Positions 41,368 through 48,966 of a stretch of DNA of 64,000 bases are shown piece after piece; the stretch's first letter is position 1; each line of letters starts with the position of its first letter. The stretch spans positions 62,001-126,000 of the forward strand of contig JACKCM010000009.1 of assembly GCA_020634035.1 (NCBI GenBank). Reading direction: 5' to 3'. The stretch is from Candidatus Obscuribacterales bacterium. Its GTDB lineage: Bacteria; Cyanobacteriota; Vampirovibrionia; Obscuribacterales; Obscuribacteraceae. Below the pieces are notes generated by a model that saw only the letters and a list, made by a program, of their open reading frames with translations, searched no databases and had not been told where the DNA came from. The position numbers were made by a program, and so were the translations under genes.

Positions 41368-42831
41368 ATGAGCAAAGCCACCATAGTCCTTTTCAGAAAC
41401 GACCTGCGTCTCGAGGACAACCCAGCCCTTTGTGCAGCCATCGCCCGTGATGCACCGGTAATACCTGTTTTCATCTGGTCCCCGGAAGAAGATGGTCCAT
41501 GGCCGCCGGGTGGTGCCAGCCAGTGGTGGCTGCACCACTCTCTAAAATCTCTCTGCCAGGACCTGGAGAGCATCGGTCTGAAGCTGATTATCCTGCGCCA
41601 CGAAAGTTCTCTTGCCGCCATCGAAAAGCTGATAGAAAGATCCGGTGCCGACAGTATATTCTGGAACCGGCGCTATGAGCCTCTCTTGATAGAGGTTGAT
41701 AAGAAGAACAAGATCGCACTGAAAGACCGTGGTCTGGAGGTCAAGTCCTTCCCGGGTAATCTCATCTTCGAACCCTGGACCATTGCCACCGCAGGCGGCA
41801 CCGCCTATAAAGTCTATACTCCATTCTGGCGCGCCTGTCGAGAAGCCGCAGAAGAAGCGGTCAAACCACCACTGAAAAGACCGAGTCAAGCCCGGGCTTT
41901 TGCGAGCGACTTAAAAGGACTCTCTATAGAAGAGCTCGATCTCTTACCTGATCCCAGGATAGACTGGGCAGCAGGAATGCGAGCATTCTGGAAACCCGGA
42001 GAAGCCGGCGGAAAGACGCGGCTCAAAACTTTCCTGACAAAAGCAATCTCTGAATACCAGACCGAGCGTGACAGGCCGGATCATGATGGGGTAAGTTATC
42101 TCTCACCCCATCTCCACTTCGGCGAGATAAGCCCGCGACTTATCTGGCAGGAGGTGCAGGATGCCGTCAGACATACGACCTCGGACAAGAAGAAGAAAAA
42201 TGCGGAGGTCTTCTTAAAAGAGGTTGTCTGGCGAGAATTTGCCCATCATATTCTCTATCATTTTCCCGACACCGTAGAACAGCCACTGAGAGAGAACTTC
42301 CGGGACTTTCCCTGGAGTCCCAAAGACAGAGAACTGTTCAAAAGCTGGAAAAAAGGCAAAACCGGCTATCCTATCATTGATGCCGGAATGCGCCAGCTCT
42401 GGACCACTGGTTGGATGCACAATCGGGTCCGAATGATAGTCGCCTCATTTCTCACCAAAGATCTGCTCATATCCTGGAATGATGGCGCCGAATGGTTCTG
42501 GGATACCCTGGTCGACGCGGATTTAGCCAGCAACACCTTCGGCTGGCAGTGGACAGCCGGCTGCGGAGCCGACGCCGCACCGTTTTTCAGGATTTTCAAT
42601 CCGGTTCTTCAAGGCAAGAAGTTCGACCCCTCCGGAGACTATGTCCGCAAATGGGTGCCCGAACTGAAAAATGCTCCGGACAAATGGATTCATGAGCCAT
42701 GGAATGTAAGCCCCGAGGAACTTGCCGCCTGCGGCATCGAACTGGGCAAAACCTATCCTCATCCTGTGGTGGACCACGGTCAGGCAAGAAAAAAGGCCCT
42801 GGCGATTTTCTCAGAAATAAAGCAGGGCTGA
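41368..42831 (+). CDS. phr: Class I cyclobutane pyrimidine dimer photolyase
   Basis: 487 residues. The N-terminal antenna domain starts TIVLFRNDLRLEDNPALCAA. The FAD domain shows GVSYLSPHLHFGEISPRLIW, VVWREFAHHILYHFP, GYPIIDAGMRQLWTTGWMHNRVRMIVASFLTKDLLISW, then ADLASNTFGWQWTAGCGADAAPFFRIFNP. The Asn/Trp residues that bind the dimer and the Trp electron path are consistent with an active CPD photolyase. It uses FADH- and usually a folate antenna, linking it to folE. It follows the TIGR01777 gene by 20 bp. Confidence 0.95.
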   Translation: MSKATIVLFRNDLRLEDNPALCAAIARDAPVIPVFIWSPEEDGPWPPGGASQWWLHHSLKSLCQDLESIGLKLIILRHESSLAAIEKLIERSGADSIFWNRRYEPLLIEVDKKNKIALKDRGLEVKSFPGNLIFEPWTIATAGGTAYKVYTPFWRACREAAEEAVKPPLKRPSQARAFASDLKGLSIEELDLLPDPRIDWAAGMRAFWKPGEAGGKTRLKTFLTKAISEYQTERDRPDHDGVSYLSPHLHFGEISPRLIWQEVQDAVRHTTSDKKKKNAEVFLKEVVWREFAHHILYHFPDTVEQPLRENFRDFPWSPKDRELFKSWKKGKTGYPIIDAGMRQLWTTGWMHNRVRMIVASFLTKDLLISWNDGAEWFWDTLVDADLASNTFGWQWTAGCGADAAPFFRIFNPVLQGKKFDPSGDYVRKWVPELKNAPDKWIHEPWNVSPEELAACGIELGKTYPHPVVDHGQARKKALAIFSEIKQG

Positions 42832-42849
42832 CGATAAAGGCCTTTTTTT
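42824..42849 (+). terminator. Possible weak intrinsic terminator after phr
   Basis: AGGGC (42824-42828) can pair with GCCTT (42840-42844, one G-T pair), followed by five more T. The stem is short, so the call is tentative, but it sits at the phr stop where a terminator is expected. Confidence 0.35.
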
Positions 42850-42880
42850 GAGAGAGACAATTAAAAATTCGAGCCTTTCC

Positions 42881-42908
42881 TTGACATCTTGATCACACAG
42901 CATTAAAC
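42881..42908 (+). promoter_or_regulatory. Sigma-70-like promoter before the MQP-repeat gene
   Basis: TTGACA at 42881-42886 and TTAAAC at 42903-42908 with 16 bp spacing, about 55 nt before the start codon. The -35 is a perfect consensus. Confidence 0.5.
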
Positions 42909-42962
42909 TGAGCTAATCTTAGTAAATCTGAGTCTGTTCCATCCCGTTCCTTTCAAACTCAA

Positions 42963-43637
42963 GTGCCCATGAAAAATCTCTTTCTGGCGCTCCTTTCTGG
43001 TGCGTTTACTCTTATACTAACGGCGGCTCCAGCTAAGGCCCAGCAGTATCAGGTGCCCTACCAGCCATATCCGGCTTACGCCTACAATACCGCTGCGCCG
43101 ATGCCGCCTGCGCAGTATCAGTATCAGCCACAGGCCCCGGCTCCAATGCCCCAGTACATGCCACCGATGCAGCCCATGCAGTCGATGCAGCCGATGCAGC
43201 CCATGCAGCCGATGCAGTCGATGCAGCCCATGCAGTCGATGCAGCCCATGCAGCAGATGCAGGCGAAAAGAGCTTCCGCTGTCGATCAAGATCAGTACGA
43301 GACCACCTCTTCTACAATGAGCCCTTACGAACAGCAAGAGCTGGCGCTCAAAGAAGCAAAAATGATTCGAGAGCTGGAGAGCATGAAAGAGAGTCGCGAG
43401 ATGACCGAAAGCTTCCGGCAAAGCGCTGACGCAGACAGAGCCCGGACATCATCCATTCAAGAAGAAGGCTATCTGGCAGAAAGCGGTAAGAAAGGCAAAT
43501 TGAGGCGCACCTTCGGCGGCGTCGGCTCCGCCTTCAAAAACACAGCAAGAGTTGCCGGTCCAACAGCAGCCTCCCTGGGAAGCAGCGTCGGCACCTTCTT
43601 CTTGATGCGAGCAATCTTAGGTCCGCCTACTTATTAG
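42963..43637 (+). CDS. Exported Met-Gln-Pro-repeat protein
   Basis: 224 residues. There is a signal peptide (MKNLFLALLSGAFTLILTAAPAKA), a Pro/Tyr/Gln-rich part, an MQP/MQS repeat of about ten units (DNA 43167-43262), a charged helical segment (QQELALKEAKMIRELESMKESREM) and a C-terminal GSAFKNTARVAGPTAASLGSSVGTFFLMRAI that could insert in a membrane. I do not recognise a family. GTG at 42963 or ATG at 42969 starts it. A good promoter lies just upstream. The repeat DNA has a 9-bp period and may vary in length between strains. Confidence 0.7.
   Translation: MPMKNLFLALLSGAFTLILTAAPAKAQQYQVPYQPYPAYAYNTAAPMPPAQYQYQPQAPAPMPQYMPPMQPMQSMQPMQPMQPMQSMQPMQSMQPMQQMQAKRASAVDQDQYETTSSTMSPYEQQELALKEAKMIRELESMKESREMTESFRQSADADRARTSSIQEEGYLAESGKKGKLRRTFGGVGSAFKNTARVAGPTAASLGSSVGTFFLMRAILGPPTY
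43167..43262 (+). repeat. 9-bp tandem repeat encoding Met-Gln-Pro/Ser
   Basis: About ten copies of ATGCAG followed by CCC, CCG or TCG in tandem within the exported protein gene. The third-position and Pro/Ser variation is scattered, so it is an imperfect minisatellite. Confidence 0.85.
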
Positions 43638-43648
43638 TTTCGTGCTAT

Positions 43649-43954
43649 TCACGAGCAGATAAGATAATGCACCGGGTCGTCTCCCGGGACATAGGCTGAA
43701 TGCATTGTCCCTTCAGGCAATACCAGCTCATCTCCCGGCTCCATGAGATAGACCTGCCCCAGGACTGTAAATTCGATAGAGCCTTCGACCACGACTATGT
43801 ATTCATCGTGGCTATGGCAATGAGGACTGTATGTCGTTCCAGGGCCATCCGACCACTTAAAGATAGAAAGTCCCCGGGCTCGCAAAGTCTTCTCCAGAGC
43901 CTCATCACCCAGAACCGCCGCGTGTTCTCTTTTCAATAACTCAAGGGTCGCCAT
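43649..43954 (-). CDS. Small cupin-domain protein
   Basis: 101 residues, a single cupin barrel. Motif 1 reads PHCHSHDEYIVVVEGSIEF (His, His, Glu metal ligands) and motif 2 PGDELVLPEGTMHSAYV (final His). It may bind a metal and act as a sensor or small enzyme; the substrate is unknown. It converges on the MQP-repeat gene and is divergent from the S41 peptidase gene 120 bp away. Confidence 0.83.
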   Translation of the reverse strand: MATLELLKREHAAVLGDEALEKTLRARGLSIFKWSDGPGTTYSPHCHSHDEYIVVVEGSIEFTVLGQVYLMEPGDELVLPEGTMHSAYVPGDDPVHYLICS

Positions 43955-44074
43955 CGCTAAGTAGTTCGTAATCTCCCCAATTGGCCAGCACCCGGCAGCT
44001 GCCTATGATGGAATAGTTGGCATCAATATCCGAATCCGAATTTTATTCCAGTCGATAAATTCCGTCTATAAAAT

Positions 44075-45493
44075 ATGTTCGAGCAAAGTCGAATCGATGA
44101 CAATTCGATCCCAAAAACAAATCTGATTGAAAGCGGCATAAACAGCGCTCCGGAGCACAAATCAGCCCTCCAGAGACCGTCGCTGCCCCAGGCCGACCAG
44201 AACCTGCCGCTGCCTGATCTCATTTTGATCTCGGAAGCGCAGCCCGCCAATTGCCCGGCAAATCCGGCTTCGAAAGACTATCTCACTATCATAAACCGTG
44301 CCGCAAGACGAATGTACGATCCAGCCAGCCTCGGTCAGATAGACCTTGTCAGAAATAAATTCAATTGTCAGATCAAAAATGTCGGCGATGCAATTAAGTA
44401 CGCCGACGAAGCCGTGCATGAAAGCGGTGACCACTACAATGACGTACTTCCGCCCAAAGAAGCGACAGCCCAGAAAGAAGCCTGGAAAGGCGAGATAACC
44501 GGCATTGGAGTAACGCTCGGCAAGCTACCCGAGGAGAATCCGACAGAAAAAGGACCGGTCAGAGTCGAATCGGTAGTAGCAGGAGCACCGGCAGAAAAAC
44601 ATGACCTGCGCAAAGGCGACATCATCACCCATGTAGATGGAGAGAGCCTGGATCTATTCACCTACGATGAGACCGTAGGCAAAATTCGTGGACCGGTAGA
44701 TAAAACGGTGACTATCACACTGACCCGGGACGGCAAGCCCCAGGATGTCACCCTGGAAAGAGCCCCGGTCGAAATTGCCAATCTGGAAGAGAAGCGCATG
44801 GACGGCAATATCGGCTATGTCCGTCTCTACAACTTCACCCAGGAAGACACGGTGGAAGACGTCAAAAAAGCCCTGGAGAAACATAAAGATGCTGACTCTT
44901 ACATCATAGACCTCAGAAACAATCCCGGCGGCATTTTTCAAAACGGCTACAAACTGGCGGCCTTATTTCTGGATAGTGGAACCCTTCTAAAAACCAGAGA
45001 AAGAACGGATTCAGACCCGTCTCAGCCGACCTATCTGACCGAAACTTACAAGCTCACCGACAAAGAGATAGTGGTAGAGAGCGAAGACGAAACGAGTCAC
45101 GACAAAGACAGCTATACAGAGAAGCGTGAGCCGGACATCATCAACAAGCCCTTTATAGTGCTTGTGAACGGCGGATCGGCGTCCTCTTCCGAGATCTTCA
45201 TCGGTGCAATCAAAGCCAGCAAAGAAGGTCTTATCATGGGTTCGAAGACCTATGGCAAAGGCATCGGCCAGTCTATATTTACCAATATGCCCGGCGGTAG
45301 TTCGCTGCAAGTCACCGCTTTTCGGATATTCACCCCCGATGGACACTGGGCTGGAGACGCCCAGAAAAACAGAATCGGCATAACACCGGATATGGTGATA
45401 GACAATCCCGATGGTGCCACCCTGGGAAGCGCCGACGATAAACAGCTCGAAGAGGCGAAGAAGTATCTTCACGCCCTTACGATGAAACAATGA
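44075..45493 (+). CDS. S41 family C-terminal processing peptidase with PDZ domain
   Basis: 472 residues. The first ~130 residues are a polar region without an obvious signal peptide, which is unusual for the family. A PDZ domain follows (GIGVTLGKLPEEN, VVAGAPAEKHDLRKGDIITHVDGESL). The peptidase core has GYVRLYNFTQED, YIIDLRNNPGGIF, the Ser nucleophile in NGGSASSSEIF and the general-base Lys in SKTYGKGIGQS, then the TPDGHWAGD segment. It should be active as a tail-specific Ser/Lys protease. It stands alone; whether it is exported cannot be told. Confidence 0.88.
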   Translation: MFEQSRIDDNSIPKTNLIESGINSAPEHKSALQRPSLPQADQNLPLPDLILISEAQPANCPANPASKDYLTIINRAARRMYDPASLGQIDLVRNKFNCQIKNVGDAIKYADEAVHESGDHYNDVLPPKEATAQKEAWKGEITGIGVTLGKLPEENPTEKGPVRVESVVAGAPAEKHDLRKGDIITHVDGESLDLFTYDETVGKIRGPVDKTVTITLTRDGKPQDVTLERAPVEIANLEEKRMDGNIGYVRLYNFTQEDTVEDVKKALEKHKDADSYIIDLRNNPGGIFQNGYKLAALFLDSGTLLKTRERTDSDPSQPTYLTETYKLTDKEIVVESEDETSHDKDSYTEKREPDIINKPFIVLVNGGSASSSEIFIGAIKASKEGLIMGSKTYGKGIGQSIFTNMPGGSSLQVTAFRIFTPDGHWAGDAQKNRIGITPDMVIDNPDGATLGSADDKQLEEAKKYLHALTMKQ

Positions 45494-45505
45494 TTTAGGA
45501 AAGAC

Positions 45506-46063
45506 TTATCCGAATAATTCCGCTTCGACTGCCTCGAAGTCAGCCTCGGCAAGGCCACGACTGTTCACTTTGACCTGGTCGAAAAGCTCTTGAGCATCAG
45601 CCACCCCAGAACTTTCGGATCCGGCGAAATCAGCAGCACAAGCAGGATGAAGAAAGCCTTTCCTCATTCCAAAAGCACCGGCCTCGGTATCGGTATTGAC
45701 CGCGATACGCAGATCGCCTTTCTCTATTTTTTCACCGCACTGAATACATGAGGATCGGCCGGTTGAAGCGAACTCAGCATAGGGAAGACTGGTCGGCTTC
45801 TCTTTGGACTTATTCTCCTGGATGAGCTTGAGCAATTCTTCTCTATCCGGCACTTCGAGATCACAGTCTATTAAAGCTTGCTCCAGTACCGTGGGCTTTT
45901 TCTTGGCGCCACAAAGCAGGTGGTGCCAGCGATAAGACAGGGAGCCTTCAGAGAACGGATTGGGAAACTCCTCTCCCAGCCTCAGATCGCCCTTTTCAAT
46001 GGTCTCTTTGCAGACCTTGCAGCTTGCCCGTCCCGATTTGGCTGTTTCTATGATGTGCGCCAC
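45506..46063 (-). CDS. Protein with two PARP-type zinc fingers
   Basis: 185 residues and no enzymatic domain. Finger 1: AKSGRASCKVCKETIEKGDLRLG, ligands C15, C18, H48, C51. Finger 2: FASTGRSSCIQCGEKIEKGDLRI, ligands C106, C109, H139, C142. Both follow C-x2-C-x29-H-x2-C, the spacing of eukaryotic PARP-1/DNA ligase III fingers that detect DNA breaks. The start is GTG with GGAG upstream. In bacteria this domain is rare, and the function here (nick binding or other) is inferred. It is convergent with the S41 gene and divergent from the calpain-like gene. Confidence 0.82.
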   Translation of the reverse strand: MAHIIETAKSGRASCKVCKETIEKGDLRLGEEFPNPFSEGSLSYRWHHLLCGAKKKPTVLEQALIDCDLEVPDREELLKLIQENKSKEKPTSLPYAEFASTGRSSCIQCGEKIEKGDLRIAVNTDTEAGAFGMRKGFLHPACAADFAGSESSGVADAQELFDQVKVNSRGLAEADFEAVEAELFG

Positions 46064-46154
46064 CGGTCTTCTCCTCTTTTAACCGTTGCCATTCAAAAGA
46101 TCCTACCGCATCTGAGGAGGATTTTTCTCTATAATGTTAGAGGAGGTAGCACCC

Positions 46155-47222
46155 TTGGCTCTATTTAACGAACCCTCAAAAGACAATGCTGAAAGTGGCG
46201 GCAATAAGGACCGAAACGCTTTCGACCTCTCTCGTGAAGACGGCGTCGAAAAGCCCGAGGCGCCAAAACTGAGTCTTTTGAATTTGACCGGTACCGGCAT
46301 AAAAACCGGCGAAGGCATCGGCAATGCCGAAGGGGACAATCCCAACTTTTTGAAAGGCTTCGAACTGACCGAATCATCCCTCGATAAGTATTATGATAAT
46401 GCCATGGATCCTCAATGGAACCGGCTGCGCCAGGGGCGAATACCCGATTGTCATTTTGTCGCCTCTCTCCAGTCTGTGTCGAGAAATCCCCACGGCAAAG
46501 AAGAGCTTGCCAGAATGATAAGTCCGATTGAAGATCCGGAAGGCAAAGGCAGACGTTCCTGGTCGGTAAAATTTCCCGGTGCCGACAGGGCGGTGACAGT
46601 CACCGAAGACGAACTCCATCCGCAAGGAGCCATACAGCTCGATGAAAGCGGCAAAGATCCTGCCGGCGGTCTGACCGGACAGTGGCCTTCAGTTCTCGAA
46701 ACCGCCGCCGGCAAACTGTGGGCAGAAGAAGCCGGCGCCGCTCCCTATAAGTATCCGGCAATGCAGCTCGGTCATTGCGGCTCTGTGGAGTGGTCGATGA
46801 AACTGCTTACCGGAAGACCAATCGCTTCAGAATCGACCAGAATGGAGATGACTTTAGGCGAGTTCAATGAAGCGGTGGGCTCAAGCGATTTCAACAAATG
46901 GCTGTTGGTAATGCGGGGCTTCGAGCGCAGCCCTCAGGAGCTGGAGAAGGTGGTCAGAGATATGGCCGGTCAGGAACCCAATATAGTCTTCGGACGCAAT
47001 GGTCATGCCTATACGCTGGTGGGCTACACACCGGGGGTAAATGGATCCGAAGGGACCTTCTCGCTTCGCAATCCCTGGGGCGGAGACTATGGAGAGACCG
47101 TCCACGATATGAACTTTTCCGACGGTAAACAGGACGGTATTCTCAATCTGCCGGTCTCGAAGGTGCAACAGATGTTCGACCAGATGTATATCCTCAAAGA
47201 GCCCCTGCTCATGAGGCTATAG
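46155..47222 (+). CDS. Calpain-like (C2 family) cysteine protease
   Basis: About 355 residues. The catalytic triad is readable: Cys in GRIPDCHFVASLQSV (calpain GDCWFLAAL position), His in RNGHAYTLVGYTPG and Asn in SLRNPWGGDYGE. The N-terminal ~85 residues are polar and low-complexity, with no signal peptide. TTG at 46155 is preferred because GAGGAGGT lies 7 nt upstream; the ATG at 46134 has its ribosome site 13 nt away and overlaps a TATAAT-like sequence. Its substrate and calcium dependence are unknown. The PARP-finger gene lies divergently 91 bp away. Confidence 0.82.
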   Translation: MALFNEPSKDNAESGGNKDRNAFDLSREDGVEKPEAPKLSLLNLTGTGIKTGEGIGNAEGDNPNFLKGFELTESSLDKYYDNAMDPQWNRLRQGRIPDCHFVASLQSVSRNPHGKEELARMISPIEDPEGKGRRSWSVKFPGADRAVTVTEDELHPQGAIQLDESGKDPAGGLTGQWPSVLETAAGKLWAEEAGAAPYKYPAMQLGHCGSVEWSMKLLTGRPIASESTRMEMTLGEFNEAVGSSDFNKWLLVMRGFERSPQELEKVVRDMAGQEPNIVFGRNGHAYTLVGYTPGVNGSEGTFSLRNPWGGDYGETVHDMNFSDGKQDGILNLPVSKVQQMFDQMYILKEPLLMRL

Positions 47223-47225
47223 CTT

Positions 47226-48035
47226 CTACCAGTGGGTGGAAGAATCTTTGATAGAAGCGTTACCCGAGCGAAAACGACCGGCAGCGCCATAGTCACCTCT
47301 GCTTTCGGCATCCCTGGCCCGCCTTTCATAATCAGGAATTGAAGATGAAGAGCTGCTCGAACTGGAGCTACTGCTGCTGGCGCTTGGATAACTGCTGACC
47401 TTGGAATGATCAATTGGCTTTCGAAGCCATTCTCGAGCGCGCTTACCGTCCTGGTCAAGCCAGATTTGCTGCTGATCTGCCGCCGCTTTTATATGGGCTA
47501 GCAGTTTCGACGCTTTGCCTTTGACCGGCGAGCTTCCAGGACAGCGAAGACAACGTACTAAAGAGCGTCTCGCCTTAACATAATGATGTTCCAACTCACA
47601 GGTGACCACTGCTTCAAGGTAATACCAGTTGGGATTATTGGGCTCCACCTCTTCCATTCGGTTGTAGAGATTCTGCAACTTCACCATTTCGTCGCGACGG
47701 CTGTCAAAACTGGCACCGTGAGCACCGCTTTCCACCAGGCTGCTTTGCATCGATACCGCTTTGCGTCCCACCGATGAGAGTGGCTCCCCCAGAATACTTA
47801 CCGCAGCAAGGCTCTCCCTGTAACTGTCCCGGGAAGAAAGCCCGAAGATAAAAGCGTTGGTGTAATTCATTCTGGCAGCCGCACTGTTGCCGCCGGCTTC
47901 GTCTTTGCGCGCCTGCAGTAGCGCCCGCTCTGCCTCGACCTTGCTCTGACGATCTGCCCTGGCTTCGGGGCAGAACACACCACAGAGCATGATCAAAACA
48001 AGAATTAGTCCTAAATTTCGATAAAGGCTGCGCAT
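47226..48035 (-). CDS. Exported protein with helical repeats and a poly-Ser tract
   Basis: 269 residues. It has a signal peptide (LGLILVLIMLCGVFCPEARA, near 8-27), then helical TPR/SEL-like repeats (ERALLQARKDEAGGNSAAARMNY, PNNPNWYYLEAVVTCELEHHYVKARRSL), a run of about 14 Ser near 222, and a short C-terminal repeat (DYERRARDAESRGDYGAAG). The family is not recognised. It converges on the calpain-like gene with a 3-bp gap. Confidence 0.7.
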   Translation of the reverse strand: MRSLYRNLGLILVLIMLCGVFCPEARADRQSKVEAERALLQARKDEAGGNSAAARMNYTNAFIFGLSSRDSYRESLAAVSILGEPLSSVGRKAVSMQSSLVESGAHGASFDSRRDEMVKLQNLYNRMEEVEPNNPNWYYLEAVVTCELEHHYVKARRSLVRCLRCPGSSPVKGKASKLLAHIKAAADQQQIWLDQDGKRAREWLRKPIDHSKVSSYPSASSSSSSSSSSSSSIPDYERRARDAESRGDYGAAGRFRSGNASIKDSSTHW

Positions 48036-48082
48036 GGCACAATGTTATCATAGGACGATAGCTACGCAGGAACCGGCGTCGA

Positions 48083-48964
48083 ATGAATCACTGTCTCTTC
48101 ATCACAATCGTAATCGCCATAATACTTTCCGGCTTTCGACCCGCTTCGGCGGCGGTGGAGCCCCGCCTGGCAGGGACCTGGAGCCAGGTAGATGGTGCCG
48201 GTCAAACTATAACCTTATCTATAGAGCCAGGGGGTCGTTACTCTAAAGCCCTTAACGGCGGCAAGGTGATAGAGTCGGGCAGGCTTCATATGGTGGACGG
48301 CAACTGGATGACATCGACCGATACAGGACTTTCAGAGAAAGGAACTTTCAGCATCACCGGAGGCAAACTGGTTTTAAGAGGCGGCAGTAAAGGCACCACC
48401 CACTGGGTACAGGCTTCGGCTGCGAAGCAAGCAACGGCACTGAGCGCCACAAAGGCTGTAAAAGCAGAAGATGTTACCAGGGCAGTTATTCCCACAGCGC
48501 CGGCACCGGCACCTGTTGCCGCAGCCGTTCCTCTAGCGACAAGGCCCAAAATCGCTTCGCCTGGAGATTCCAGAAACTACAGGGCGCTTTCAAATAATCT
48601 CAATCAAATGTCGCAGGTGGCAAGAAGCTTTGGCCACGGCAATATCAGATCTGGTCTTTCAAACCTGGCCAATCTTGCCAATCAGTCTAATTATGCTGCC
48701 ACTACAAGTAGTGCCGGTTATGCCCAGACACCTGCATCAATGCCGGTTCCATATTATAACGATGCAGCCAGCGGCAGAGGCTCTTTGAGCGCAAAAATCA
48801 AAGCTCAGCAAGCCCAACAACTGTCTGCCCTGCCGGCGGCAAAAGTGGTACAGGCTTCTCCCAACTCCGACGAATCTTTTACCTATGGCTCTCGAACTCT
48901 CGAAAGCAAAGCCTTCGGTCCACCCAAAGTGATCAGAATACAGGTCGGAGCACCACCTATTTAA
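48083..48964 (+). CDS. Exported protein with an N-terminal lipocalin-like beta domain
   Basis: 293 residues. The signal peptide ends near FRPASA, followed by a compact beta domain (LAGTWSQVDGAGQTITLSIEPGGRY, SGRLHMVDGNWMTSTDTGLSEKGTFSITGGKLVLRG) like small copper-resistance or DUF-type barrels. The rest is Ala/Pro-rich and low complexity, with GPPKVIRIQVGAPPI at the end. The function is unknown. It is divergent from the poly-Ser gene with 47 bp between them. Confidence 0.7.
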   Translation: MNHCLFITIVIAIILSGFRPASAAVEPRLAGTWSQVDGAGQTITLSIEPGGRYSKALNGGKVIESGRLHMVDGNWMTSTDTGLSEKGTFSITGGKLVLRGGSKGTTHWVQASAAKQATALSATKAVKAEDVTRAVIPTAPAPAPVAAAVPLATRPKIASPGDSRNYRALSNNLNQMSQVARSFGHGNIRSGLSNLANLANQSNYAATTSSAGYAQTPASMPVPYYNDAASGRGSLSAKIKAQQAQQLSALPAAKVVQASPNSDESFTYGSRTLESKAFGPPKVIRIQVGAPPI

Positions 48965-48966
48965 TT

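Noticed and set aside
43017..43421. Reverse-strand Leu/His-rich frame opposite the MQP-repeat gene
   Set aside because: It is the antisense of the ATGCAGCCN repeat; codon pattern and signal peptide support the forward gene.
46130..46135. TATAAT as promoter of the calpain-like gene
   Set aside because: A start site about 7 nt downstream would fall within the ribosome-binding site at 46140-46147, and no -35 is visible at 46107-46112.
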